From: Oncomelania hupensis
Taxonomy: Eukaryota; Mollusca; Gastropoda; Littorinimorpha; Pomatiopsidae
Length of the DNA stretch: 64,000 nucleotides
Reading direction: 5' to 3'
NCBI GenBank assembly: GCA_036898135.1
Contig: CM072522.1
Span: forward strand, 59,779,273 to 59,843,272
Shown piece after piece: positions 42,701-51,711 of the stretch. Under the pieces are notes generated by a model. The model saw nothing but the letters and a program-made list of their open reading frames with translations, did not search any database and was not told the origin of the DNA. Made by a program: the position numbers and the translations under genes. How positions within the stretch are numbered: the first letter of the stretch is position 1; the number at the start of each line of letters is the position of its first letter.

Positions 42701-44868
42701 AGACAGAACCTGACTGTGACACGGAGAAATATGGTAATTATATTAGCTTATTATAGTCAGGGCTCCCCATTTGCAGTAAATCTAAGGAGTGGAATCACTT
42801 TCCTTGTATAGTTTAGAGGATATTTTCCCTCCTTGTTAAGCATTTTAAGGAGTGGGAAAAAAGCCGATGGAAGAATGCCATGATTGATAGTTTTGTAGTG
42901 AAACAAGGGAAGTAACCACGGCATATGATGCATGATGCATGACAAATTTATGTCAGCCTAGGGTGTCACTTCCTAAGCGTAGCGAGATGATTTAGGAGCT
43001 TTGGGATTGGTTGATAGTGCAAAAGATAAATCAATGAACATCAAGATAATTTGTCAGTTGCATGGCCATGTTAATTTTATAAATGCATTCACAATCTTTT
43101 CACCCTGTAGCCTAGGGTGTCACTTCCTAAGCGTAGCAAGATGATTTAGGAGCTTTGGGATTGGTTGATAGTGCAAAAGATAAATCAATGAGCATCAAGA
43201 TAATTTGTCAGTTGCATGGCCATGTTAATTTTATAAATGCATTCACAATCTTTTCACCCTGTAGAGTGTTTTTCAGGCGTTTTTTTCTGCACCAATTGTA
43301 ACATTTAAGACGTATTTCTCACACCTGATCAGCGATTCACCTGCATGATTTTGAGTGTATTAAGGCATGATTATGCCCAATCTCAGCATAATCGAGAACC
43401 CTGATAATAATACTGTTCATGTTTTCTTTTTTATTTATTTATTTATTTTTAATAAAAAGCAACTATATTGTGATTGTAGCTGAAATGCTTTACAGTTTTG
43501 CTTCTCTAAATCTCACGTAAGTATATTACAGGCTGTGAGCTCAATAACTTGCCTTATGTGCCAGTGAACCAATGTTTAATTCCACAAGTGTCAAGAACAA
43601 TTTTTATTGAAGTAAACTTTTTAGTGATCACAAGTGTGTGTGATCCACACAGGACTATGGGTGTCAGACAACAACTGTTTATTAATTTATTTTTTATTTT
43701 ATTTACATTCCTGTCCCTTTTTCCATAGGGATCACAAGTTGGTGTGATCCACACAGGACTTTGGATGTCAGTGACAACTACTGTTCAGTTTTATCATCCA
43801 CTATGGCACTCGCCCATGATGTGTTTGCTGATTTCTTTGTTACAGAAAGCAGTGGGCCATTGGACACAAAGACAGTGTGGGTGAAGTCGGAGACATATAT
43901 TAATGTACAACCAGTGGGGCCTGAGGTAATAACCGAGCTTCGTGTCTCTTATACAAATCAACACATGAACTGTGTGGTACAGTAATCCAAATGTACCGAT
44001 AGTTGTTGTAAAATAATATATTTTCATCATTGATTTCAGGAGCCACGTGACTCAGAGTTGTGTAAAGTAAAGACAAAGCCAGACAGTGACACAGAGGGAT
44101 ACAGTAAGTATAGTAGTGTTTTATTCTTAGCACTAGTGTTTTATATTTAGCGGTAGTGTTTTATACTTAGCAGTAGAGTTTTATGCTTAGCAGTAGTGTT
44201 TATACTTAGCAGTATTGTTTTATATTTAGCAGTTGTGTTTTATACTTTGCAGTAGTGTTTTATACTTAGCAGTAGTGTTTTATACTTAGCAGTAGTGTTT
44301 TATACTTAGCAGTAGTGTTTTATACTTAGCAATAATTGTCAAGTTGTTATCTGTATTGTGATTGTGGCTTAACTGCTGTACAGTTTCAGCTTTCTTGACC
44401 TAAAGTGTAGAAAAGGCTCTGAGCTATGCTACATGCATGTGACAGGAACATTTCCTATTGGGGACTTTTTTTTAATGTAAGCCCCATAGTAACTCAGCCT
44501 TTCTCTTCATATGCTACACATGTGTGTGTATGTATGTGTGTGTGTGTGCGTGTTTGTGTGTGTGTGTGTGTGTGCGTGCATATTATCTCAATTCTGAGAC
44601 ATATTCCTTGTGTTTTATCTTAGCAATAAAATTATTTATGACATGAAGAAACAACAAAATATCTAGTGCAACACATAAAATAAAACAACTATCCCACACC
44701 CCAAACATACTTGTGCTGTACACTCACGAATACACCCCGACACACCATCTTCAAACCAGCGCCACTACGCACAAACACCAACCACAGGCATACAACACAT
44801 GCTACCCATGTACATGCATGGTCATCCCATGCCAAGCCAAATAACAAAATAAGACTGAAAAATTAACA

Positions 44869-44907
<39 letters not shown>

Positions 44908-47839
44908 CATCCACATAAAGACACAATGCACAGTTTTCACAACATCAACAACAAATACTGTATTAGACATTGTATATATCTACTATATTCTATATCACAC
45001 ACACACGCAGTACACACACACACTAGCATGCTATTTCACACTCGATTAAATCATGCACGCACTCACACAAACTCGCAGGCAGGTAGGCAAACATTATGGC
45101 TGATGGCTAAATTTATCAGACTGACTAACTGATCAGGTTTCATAAAGTCAAGGAATAACGTTTGTGAGTCGATTAGTGCTTGGCAGAAGAAACCGACGGA
45201 ACCTGTCAGTCCTCGGTTAGCAACTGATATTCTTGTCCGACCTGAAGGAGGTCTGCTTGCTGTCAGGAACTATTCACATGAAAGCCGTTGTTTTGTTTAG
45301 AACTTGCAGGAAGAGAAAACCATCATGTTTCTCACAGCAGCAGTAAACAGATTGTCAGAGGTACCACTAACATGACTGACAGTGAGTTCAGCATTAAGGA
45401 AGAATCAGAAAGCAATGACGTGATGGAACCACATATCCCACTGTTGTGTAAAGTTAAGACAGCATCTGACAGTGATATGATATTTCTGCCACATCTGGGT
45501 CTTGCAGTTTGTCCAGGTCGAACTTTAGTCTAGTGCACTTTGCTGTGTTTTCTCTCTTCAAGTGGTGCCTGAAGGACATCATCACGAGATCGTGGTCACT
45601 TCCGATGTCTGCTCCTGGAAAAGTGCGTGTCTTGCCAATGTTGATGCTTGATCTGAAGCATGTCTTGATCATGATGTAGTCGATCTGGTTGTGATGCTCC
45701 CCACAGGGACTGTGTCATGTCCATCATCTGTATTTTTTGTGGAGACCAATTAAGCGTGTTTGCCAGTATCAGATTGTTGTATCTGGCAAACTCCAAGAGT
45801 CTCAGTCTCAGACTCCTGTAATTTGTCTCATTGTTGCAGTGGGGTCCACATGTGTCCCCCAGTTGTGGTGCGGAACTTGGCCAACCTTGGCATTCCAATC
45901 GCCTTGCACTATGACTATGTCTTTCTTCGGCACTTGGTCAAGGACAGCCTGTAGATGTTCATAGAAATCCCCGACTTTGCTGTCGTCAGTTTCTGATGTT
46001 TGGGCATAGGCTTGGATGATGGTGATGTTGAAATGGGTTTTTCTCAGATGGATCGTAATGAGCCTAGTGGAGACTGGGCTGATGATACTGTAATTTTAAC
46101 TCTTGCTGTTGCTGCTGCAACTCCCAACAGATTTACAGCTCATTGTTGTTGTTGTTGTTTTTTGTCCCTCGTGCGGATCTTGCTAAGTTGTCCTTTAGAA
46201 GCACACTTATCACCTCCATCCTGGTGGTCAATGGAAGGCGCTGTCCTTGGTGACCCGGGCGACAATCGATCTGGTATGGAATGAGTGGTTCTTTTCATGA
46301 TATGGTGTGTCATGGACAAGAAAGACCTGGCAGGGCCCAATCCTCTCCAGGCTGTTGGCCACAACTGATATCCATGAATATTGTGTGACTCGCCATGGCC
46401 CCGAGCACGTGGCCGTTGAACCTGTAGTAACATGAGATTCATTCCTCCTGGCCGGTGACTTCTGAGTAGAAAACTTTCGCCCAGTGATGCCGTGCTAACA
46501 TCCCTTTTGATCGCCTCTTATGAAACATTGGATCTATTTCTGTTCCGTGCCTGAGTCCACAGGGCTTTACAGAAAACACTAGGTGACCTGAAAAGTCTTG
46601 TATCTAAGTCATATAAATTCATCATCTGCAGGGTTTGTGCTCTCAAACCTAACCAACAGTGCTATCACCCATGATACATTTGCTGATTTTTTTGTTACAG
46701 AATGCAGAGACCCATTGGAAACAAAGATGGTGTGGGTGAAGACAGAGAGAGACATAGATTTACTTCCAATGGAGTCTGAGGTAATAATGGAACTTGACGT
46801 GTCTTTTACAAATCTTCCACACAATAACTATGTGGGACACTAATCCAATAATAATAATAATGGATGCCATATACAGTTATACCTTTGGTTACGAACACCT
46901 CAGGTCACAATTACTTCGGGTTACGGGTTACGAACAACTTTTAAAATTTTTGTTCTTGCGTAAGGAACAGTAGGTTAGGACAAATTTCCCTTTATAGTTT
47001 CTTGGTGCAGAAAGATTCCTAGTCAGCTGCCAAGAAACTGCGACAAGAAACTCATGAAACTAATGATTCAGAATTGCAAAAAAAGTGACATGTTTCCCAT
47101 TATGGTTTTCTTGGTAAGACTAAGAAAGATAGACTAAATCTTTTTTTTATTTTTATTTTACCTTTAATTTATTTGGTTGTTTTCTTTCTCTGTATATTAT
47201 ACAAGTACACATATTCTTTGCCTTTTGTCAGGTAAATGACCAGATGTAAGTAAAAAAAGAACGATTCTTTCGTCTTGAAACGGATTGTCTCTATTTCATT
47301 GATTTCAATATTTCAGATTATGAACGTTTCCAGAACTTGGTTTGTAACTTGAGGTATCACTGTAGCCGCTGTTCAACAAATCACCGATCAGCGCTGCTAT
47401 CAGTACCAACAAACACACTGACATGTTTCACTCAGTGTGGCACACACCACAAACACATCTATTACTCATACATGTGGTGTGAAGGCAGGATATTGCTATT
47501 ACTACACGGAAAGGAAATCACATTTTTATTTTTGACATTTTGATTGTGACTGCAACCGATACCATAATAATTATAATTTGTTGAACGGATGGAGGAAACC
47601 GGAGTAAACAGAGAAAACCACTTTAATAGTCTCCTACCTAAGTCACATATCCTTGTAATTTTAGGACTGAAGTAGGCTTATTTTAAACATTTTCTAGAAA
47701 CTCAATACATTCTTGCTGTGATTATGGTATAATAATCTATTATATTAATACAAAAAATACTAAAGATAAGTTAGTCATTGTTTATAAAGTCCAGCGGACT
47801 GCAAAGAGCCAAATCAGGACCACTCTGATGATGATGATA

Positions 47840-47901
<62 letters not shown>

Positions 47902-50900
47902 ATGTTACTTGTTTTGCACATTATATAGGTTAGATCAAAGTACAGGTCGTGCTTTAATGAGTTACAAATTTAAAATTCATTTTGATGATGTCTAATAATT
48001 CATTTTGACGATGTCTAATAATTCAGGGATTGTAAATGTTTAGCATTTTTCTGACTGTAGTCTGACTTCAGTCTCATTTCCTTAGTGATGAAATAGGAAC
48101 TCATCAGGCAATCACTGTAGTCTGACTTCAGTCTGACTTCAGTCTCATTTTCTTAGTGATGAAGTAGGAACTCATAAGGCAATGAATTTAGTCTGACTTC
48201 AGTGTTACGTTGAAACGCGCATGATGGTGCGTGTAAAATGCGCACGATATTATGTGTGAAGCGTGTGCGATGGTAGGCTTGCGTGTGTGACGCGCACGAT
48301 AGATCTGTTCGTTTTATTTTGCAACGCATGCAGCAATAGAGTGTATTTATCTTTGATTTGATTTTGCGTTGTTATTAGAAGAAGCTTTGTATAAAGTTGG
48401 TGTTTTTAGTTGGTCGATATTATTTGGGAATTTTCGAGAATTGGTTGTTTACTTTCGATCGAAGCATATGGATAGTTCTCGTGGTAACCATGGAAGTTTC
48501 CATGCCAAATAGGGTTGTATGACGTGAGACAGTGATGATGAAATTAATTCTGATTGGTTGAGGTGTGTCACGTTGGGGGGTTTTATCGCTCTTTCTGGAG
48601 TTTAGAGAGAGTATATATATATATAGTGCCGCACTGTTTCAAGTGGTGGTTTTTTTAGAGAGAGTTGACAGTAGAGAGAGCTGTTGTATTAGAGTTGAGA
48701 AAGTTGTTAAAAGTGGAAAGTTCAAAGTTGAGAATTGCAGAGTGGAAAAAGCGATTGAGCGATTGTATGCAGTTGTTGATGTGTGCTGAATAAAAGTGGA
48801 AAACTTCATAAGACGACTCCTGACTTGTTGATGATTGAACGGGCTGCGTGGATAAATGAATCTGAGTTACACCTATCAGGAATTCAAGCATCGGGGCTGA
48901 ATCAACTACCGATAGAGAAAAAACAACATCGAGTGTAACATTCAGTCTCATTTTGTTAGTGATGAAGTAGGAATCATAGGCAATGAATGTAGTCTGACTT
49001 CAGTCTCATTTTCTTAGCAATGAAGTAGGAATCATCAGGCAATACCTGTAGTCTGACTTAATCTTAGTGATGAAGTAGGAACTCATCAGGCAATGACTGT
49101 TGTCTGACTTCAGTCTTATTTTCTTAGTAATGAAGTAGGAACTCATCAGGCAATTACCTGCCCCCCCTCCTCCCACCACCCTGTTCACCCTTTTCCCCAC
49201 CTGTCATTCCCCATCCCCCTTTTTATATACATCTGTTAACACTTTATAGTTAGTGTTTCTTATATACCTCTGTCAACACTTTATAGTTAGTGTTCTTATA
49301 TACATATGCCAACACTTTATAGTTAGTGTTTCTTATATACATCTGTCAACACTCTATAGCTAACGTTCTTATATACATCTGTCAACACTTTATAGTTAGT
49401 GTTTCTTATATACATCTGTCAACACTTTATAGTTAGTGTTTCTAATATACATCTATCAACACTTTATAGTTAGTGTTTCTTATATACATTTGTCAACACT
49501 TTATAGTTAGTGTTTCTTATATACATCTGTCAACACTTTATATTTAGTGTTTCTTATATACCTCTGTCAACACTTTATAGCTAGTATTATATACATCTGT
49601 CAACACTTTTTAGTTAGTGTTTCTAATATACATCTATCAACACTTCATAGTAAGTGTTTTATATACATCTGTCAACACTTTATAGTTAGTGTTTCTTATA
49701 TACATCTGTCAACACTTTATAGTTATTGTTATATACATTTGTCAACACTTTTTAGTTAGTGTTTCTTGTATAAGTCCGTCAACACTTTATAGTTAGTGTT
49801 TCTTATACACATCTGTCAATACTTTATAGTTAGTGTTTCTTATACACATCTGTCAATACTTTATAGTTAGTCTTTCTTATATACTGCAGTAACAACTTAA
49901 TAGTTATAGACAACACTTTATTGCTGGTGTTTCTTTTATACATCTGTCAACAGTTTATAGTTAGTGTTTCTTATATACTACAGTAACAACTTAATAGTTA
50001 GTGTTTCTTATATACCTGTGAGCACTTTGAAGTTAGTGTTTCTTATATATCTTTCAACACTTTAAAGTTAGTGTTTAGTGTAAATCTTGTATTTCTTTTT
50101 CAGATTCCACATGCATGTGCTACACAACTGCTTGGTGTCAACTCAACACCACAGTCATTATTGGTCAAGTTCTCTTCTACCTCAGTCACTCCCCACAGTG
50201 AAGTCAGTCTCACAGATCAGGAGTGTAGATCAAAGACAGAGCAGAAACAAAAGACCAGAAAACAAAAGTATCATGTGTGTGATGTTTGTAATAAAGCTTT
50301 TACTCAGGATGGACATTTGAAGGAACATAAGCTTATACACAGAGGAGAGAAGAATCATGTGTGCAATGTTTGTAACAAAGCTTTTACTCAGGCTGGTAGT
50401 TTAAAGTTACATAAGCTTATACATACAGGAGAGAAGATTCATGTTTGTAATGTTTGTAATAAAGCTTTTACTGAGGATCTCAGGTTAAAGTTACATAAGC
50501 TTATTGCACATACAGAAGAGAAAAATCATGTGTGTGATTTTTGTAATAAAGGTTTCACTGAGGCTGGCCATTTAAAGGAACATAAGTTTATACATACAGG
50601 AGAGAAGAATCATTTGTGTAATGTTTGTAATAAAGCTTTTACTCAGGCTTGCCATTTGAAGAAACATACGCTTATAAATACAGGACAGAAGAATCATGTG
50701 TGTAATGTTTGTAATAAAGCTTTCACTCAGGCTGGTACTTTGAAGGCACATAAGCTTATACATAATGGGAAGAAAAATCATGTGTGTGATGTTTGTAATA
50801 AATCTTTTACCCGGGCCAACAACTTGAGGATACACAAGCTTATACATACAGGAGAGAAAAATCATGTGTGTGATGATTGTGGTAAAGCTTACACTCATGC

Positions 50901-51711
50901 TAATTCTTTGAAGGCACATAAGCTTACTCATACAGGAGAGAAAAATCCTGTGTGTGATGTTTGTAATAAATCTTTCACTGAGGCTGGCAGTTTGAAGAAA
51001 CATAAGCTTATACATACAGTAGAGAAAAATCATGTGTGTGATGTTTGTAATAAAGCGTTCACTAGGACTGGCAATTTGAAGAAACATAAGCTTATACATA
51101 CAGTAGAGAAAAATCATGTGTGTGATGTTTGTAATAAAGCTTTCACTAGGGCTGGCAATTTGAAGAAACATAAGCTTATACATACAGTAGAGAAAAATCA
51201 TGTGTGTGATGTATGTAATAAAGCTTTCGCTCAGGTGGGCTATTTGATGGTACATAAGCTTATACATACAGGAGAGAAGAATCATGTGTGTGATGTTTGT
51301 AATAAAGCTTTTGCTAGATCTGTCTATTTGAAGGTACATAAGCTTACACATACAGGAGAGAAAAAGCATGTGTGTGAGGATTGTGGTGAAGCTTTCAGTC
51401 AAGGTAATTCTTTGAATAGACATAAGCTTACCCATAGAGGAGAGAAAAATCATGTGTGTGATGTGTGTAATAAAGCTTTCATTAGAGCTGGCTGTTTGAA
51501 GGTACATAAGCTTACACATACAGGAGAGAAAAATCATGTGTGTGCTGTTTGTGGTAAAGCTTTCTTTCGGGCTGGCCATTTGAAGGAACATAAGCTGATA
51601 CATACAGGAAATAAAAATCATGTGTGTGATGTTTGTACTAAAGCTTTCACTCAGGCTGGCAGTTTGACAAGGCATAAACTTAAACATAGAGGAGAGAAGA
51701 ATCGTGTGTAA
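39676..51711 (+). CDS. Copy 2: intact six-exon C2H2 zinc-finger gene with SUMO-motif N-terminus
   Basis: Model: join(39676..39781, 42530..42733, 43846..43925, 44040..44103, 46701..46780, 50104..51711); 2142 nt, 713 aa, no internal stop. All introns are GT-AG with compatible phases (1,1,0,1,0). Residues 1-178 from exons 1-5 are acidic and contain VKLE, IKEE, VKTE, VKSE and VKTE, all psi-K-x-E SUMO-acceptor consensus. Then a basic linker and 17 C2H2 fingers from about residue 237. No KRAB, ZAD, BTB or SCAN domain is seen. Family knowledge: multi-finger proteins are nuclear and bind specific DNA; SUMO sites in such proteins commonly recruit repressors. Repressor function is inference. Introns hold a CR1/Jockey-like LINE, RTE copy e, a Tigger-like element and a solo LTR. 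Finger 5 has Asn for the last His and finger 3 an extra residue between its His pair. Confidence 0.87.
39989..42085 (-). mobile_element. CR1/Jockey-type LINE, 5'-truncated, in copy 2 intron 1
   Basis: Minus-strand reverse transcriptase in three frames: 42004-41018 (VIKDAKREYEKKV, DPNKAHGPDGVPSRVLMEL, IFKKGTRSEPSNYRPVSLT, GFQKHRSCITQLWEV, LYLDFQKAFDSVPHERLLLK), 41040-40615 (GIPQGSILGPILFILFINDL, CKIFADDTKLY with catalytic DD, KDLGITFDSML), then 40600-40130 (LVRPLLEYGNIIWYP, MVPGLKDISYRDRLESLCL, NRVAPLWNKLP). Frameshifts near 41040 and 40615. The 3' end is a (TAC)n tail at 39989-40013. No endonuclease part. The motif pattern fits the CR1/L2/Jockey group; the exact clade is unsettled. Confidence 0.88.
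42530..42733 (+). CDS. Copy 2 exon 2 (SUMO-motif exon)
   Basis: 204 nt. (E)IAGRESYHVSHSSSEQIVR, SEFNIKEESESKRAPDSDVM, LLCKVKTEPDCDTEKY. Acceptor tttgtttag, donor gtaatt. IKEE and VKTEPD are SUMO consensus; the second has the VKxEP form known as a synergy-control motif. Confidence 0.9.
42955..43262. repeat. 154-bp tandem duplication in intron 2
   Basis: agcctagggtgtcacttcct repeats after 154 bp with few differences. Copy 1 has the sequence once (9140-9290). Confidence 0.85.
43846..43925 (+). CDS. Copy 2 exon 3
   Basis: 80 nt. (E)SSGPLDTKTVWVKSETYIN VQPVGPE; acceptor tttgttacag, donor gag|gtaata. VKSE motif. Confidence 0.86.
44040..44103 (+). CDS. Copy 2 exon 4
   Basis: 64 nt. EPRDSELCKVKTKPDSDTEG Y; acceptor tgatttcag, donor gtaagt. 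Resembles the end of exon 2 (CKVKTEPDCDTE), but VKTK is no longer a SUMO consensus. Confidence 0.84.
44108..44335. repeat. 20-bp minisatellite in intron 4
   Basis: About 11 units of ttttatacttagcagtagtg, beginning four bases after the exon 4 donor motif. Copy 1 has one unit (11548-11565). Confidence 0.92.
44518..44580. repeat. (GT)n microsatellite
   Basis: Interrupted GT run in intron 4. Confidence 0.9.
44868..44906. repeat. (CA)n microsatellite
   Basis: About 18 CA dinucleotides in intron 4. The surrounding 44640-45230 is A/C-rich with no gene seen. Confidence 0.92.
45301..45477 (+). pseudogene. Exon 2-prime: duplicated exon 2, truncated by RTE copy e
   Basis: Acceptor ttttgtttag intact; reads (E)LAGRENHHVSHSSSKQIVR, SEFSIKEESESNDVMEPHIP, LLCKVKTASDSDM and is cut by LINE sequence exactly where DTE-Y and the donor should follow. 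No splice donor survives, so inclusion in mRNA is unlikely. SIKEE is kept; VKTA has lost its consensus. Confidence 0.82.
45478..46462 (-). mobile_element. RTE LINE copy e: 5' portion only
   Basis: Minus strand carries the RTE 5' UTR (gtcaccggccaggaggaatg) and the endonuclease part (QAYAQTSE-like, QGDWNAKVGQ, LEFARYNNLILANTL, QPDRLHH, IGSDHDLVMMSFRHHLKREN). About 250 bp of the endonuclease N-terminus are lost near 46075-46155, where a (CAA)n run sits. It ends at the residue before the RT domain, so the element lacks its own 3' end. Confidence 0.86.
46701..46780 (+). CDS. Copy 2 exon 5
   Basis: 80 nt. (K)CRDPLETKMVWVKTERDID LLPMESE; acceptor tttgttacag, donor gag|gtaata. Duplicate of the exon 3 type; VKTE kept. 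Confidence 0.86.
46874..47362. mobile_element. Tigger/pogo-like non-autonomous DNA transposon (489 bp)
   Basis: Left end CAGTTATACCTTTGGTTACG and right end (complement) CAGTGATACCTCAAGTTACA are inverted repeats, flanked by TA on both sides (46872-46873, 47363-47364). TA target and the GTTACGAAC-type TIR are typical of mariner-superfamily Tigger elements. No open frame. The same element, disrupted, lies in copy 1 (12440-17773). Confidence 0.75.
47363..47764. other. Intron 5 spacer, short CA-rich remnant
   Basis: 47400-47480 carries cacatgtttcactcagtgtg and cacacaccacaaacacatct, related to the CA-rich blocks of copy 1. No gene seen. Confidence 0.5.
47765..47890. repeat. R700 3' remnant (minus) and (GAT)n
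   Basis: agtcattgtttataaagtcc, actgcaaagagccaaatcag, then about 20 GAT triplets; same arrangement as in copies 0 and 1. Confidence 0.8.
48040..48202. repeat. About 60-bp minisatellite, left part
   Basis: Two to three units of gtctgacttcagtctcattt, tcttagtgatgaagtaggaa and ctcatcaggcaatgact, interrupted by the solo LTR. Confidence 0.85.
48203..48940 (+). mobile_element. Solo LTR of a retrotransposon (738 bp)
   Basis: Starts TGTTACGTTGAAACGCGC, ends CATCGAGTGTAACA, and is flanked by the 5-bp TSD ttcag (48198-48202, 48941-48945); the uninterrupted repeat reads gacttcagtctcatttt. A TATA-like run lies at 48611-48626 and a polyadenylation signal AATAAA at 48789, giving + orientation. TGT...ACA ends and a 5-bp TSD fit Ty3/Gypsy- or Bel-type elements. 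No internal region or second LTR, so it is a recombination remnant. An open frame at 48565-48789 has no known domain. Confidence 0.85.
48941..49170. repeat. About 60-bp minisatellite, right part
   Basis: Three to four further units after the solo LTR, ending before a C-rich stretch (49160-49215). Confidence 0.85.
49235..50060. repeat. 37-bp minisatellite before copy 2 finger exon
   Basis: About 22 units of tatacatctgtcaacacttt plus atagttagtgtttctta. Each unit contains the inverted pair AACACT/AGTGTT. Copy 0 has the sequence once (160-180), so the array expanded in copy 2. It ends about 45 bp from the splice acceptor. Confidence 0.94.
50104..51711 (+). CDS. Copy 2 terminal exon: 17 C2H2 zinc fingers
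   Basis: Acceptor tatttctttttcag ends at 50103; 535 codons from IPHACATQLLGVNSTPQSLL to GEKNRV and TAA. Fingers 10 and 11 are almost the same (TRTGNLKKH, TRAGNLKKH). Linkers vary between TGEKNH, TVEKNH and RGEKNH. The stop arises from loss of 2 nt inside an HVCNVCNKAF segment, so the protein ends in mid-array compared with its ancestor. Confidence 0.92.
   Translation: MPHACATQLLGVNSTPQSLLVKFSSTSVTPHSEVSLTDQECRSKTEQKQKTRKQKYHVCDVCNKAFTQDGHLKEHKLIHRGEKNHVCNVCNKAFTQAGSLKLHKLIHTGEKIHVCNVCNKAFTEDLRLKLHKLIAHTEEKNHVCDFCNKGFTEAGHLKEHKFIHTGEKNHLCNVCNKAFTQACHLKKHTLINTGQKNHVCNVCNKAFTQAGTLKAHKLIHNGKKNHVCDVCNKSFTRANNLRIHKLIHTGEKNHVCDDCGKAYTHANSLKAHKLTHTGEKNPVCDVCNKSFTEAGSLKKHKLIHTVEKNHVCDVCNKAFTRTGNLKKHKLIHTVEKNHVCDVCNKAFTRAGNLKKHKLIHTVEKNHVCDVCNKAFAQVGYLMVHKLIHTGEKNHVCDVCNKAFARSVYLKVHKLTHTGEKKHVCEDCGEAFSQGNSLNRHKLTHRGEKNHVCDVCNKAFIRAGCLKVHKLTHTGEKNHVCAVCGKAFFRAGHLKEHKLIHTGNKNHVCDVCTKAFTQAGSLTRHKLKHRGEKNRV

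Noticed and set aside
48565..48789. Small gene at 48565-48789
   Set aside because: Lies wholly within the solo LTR and has no domain.
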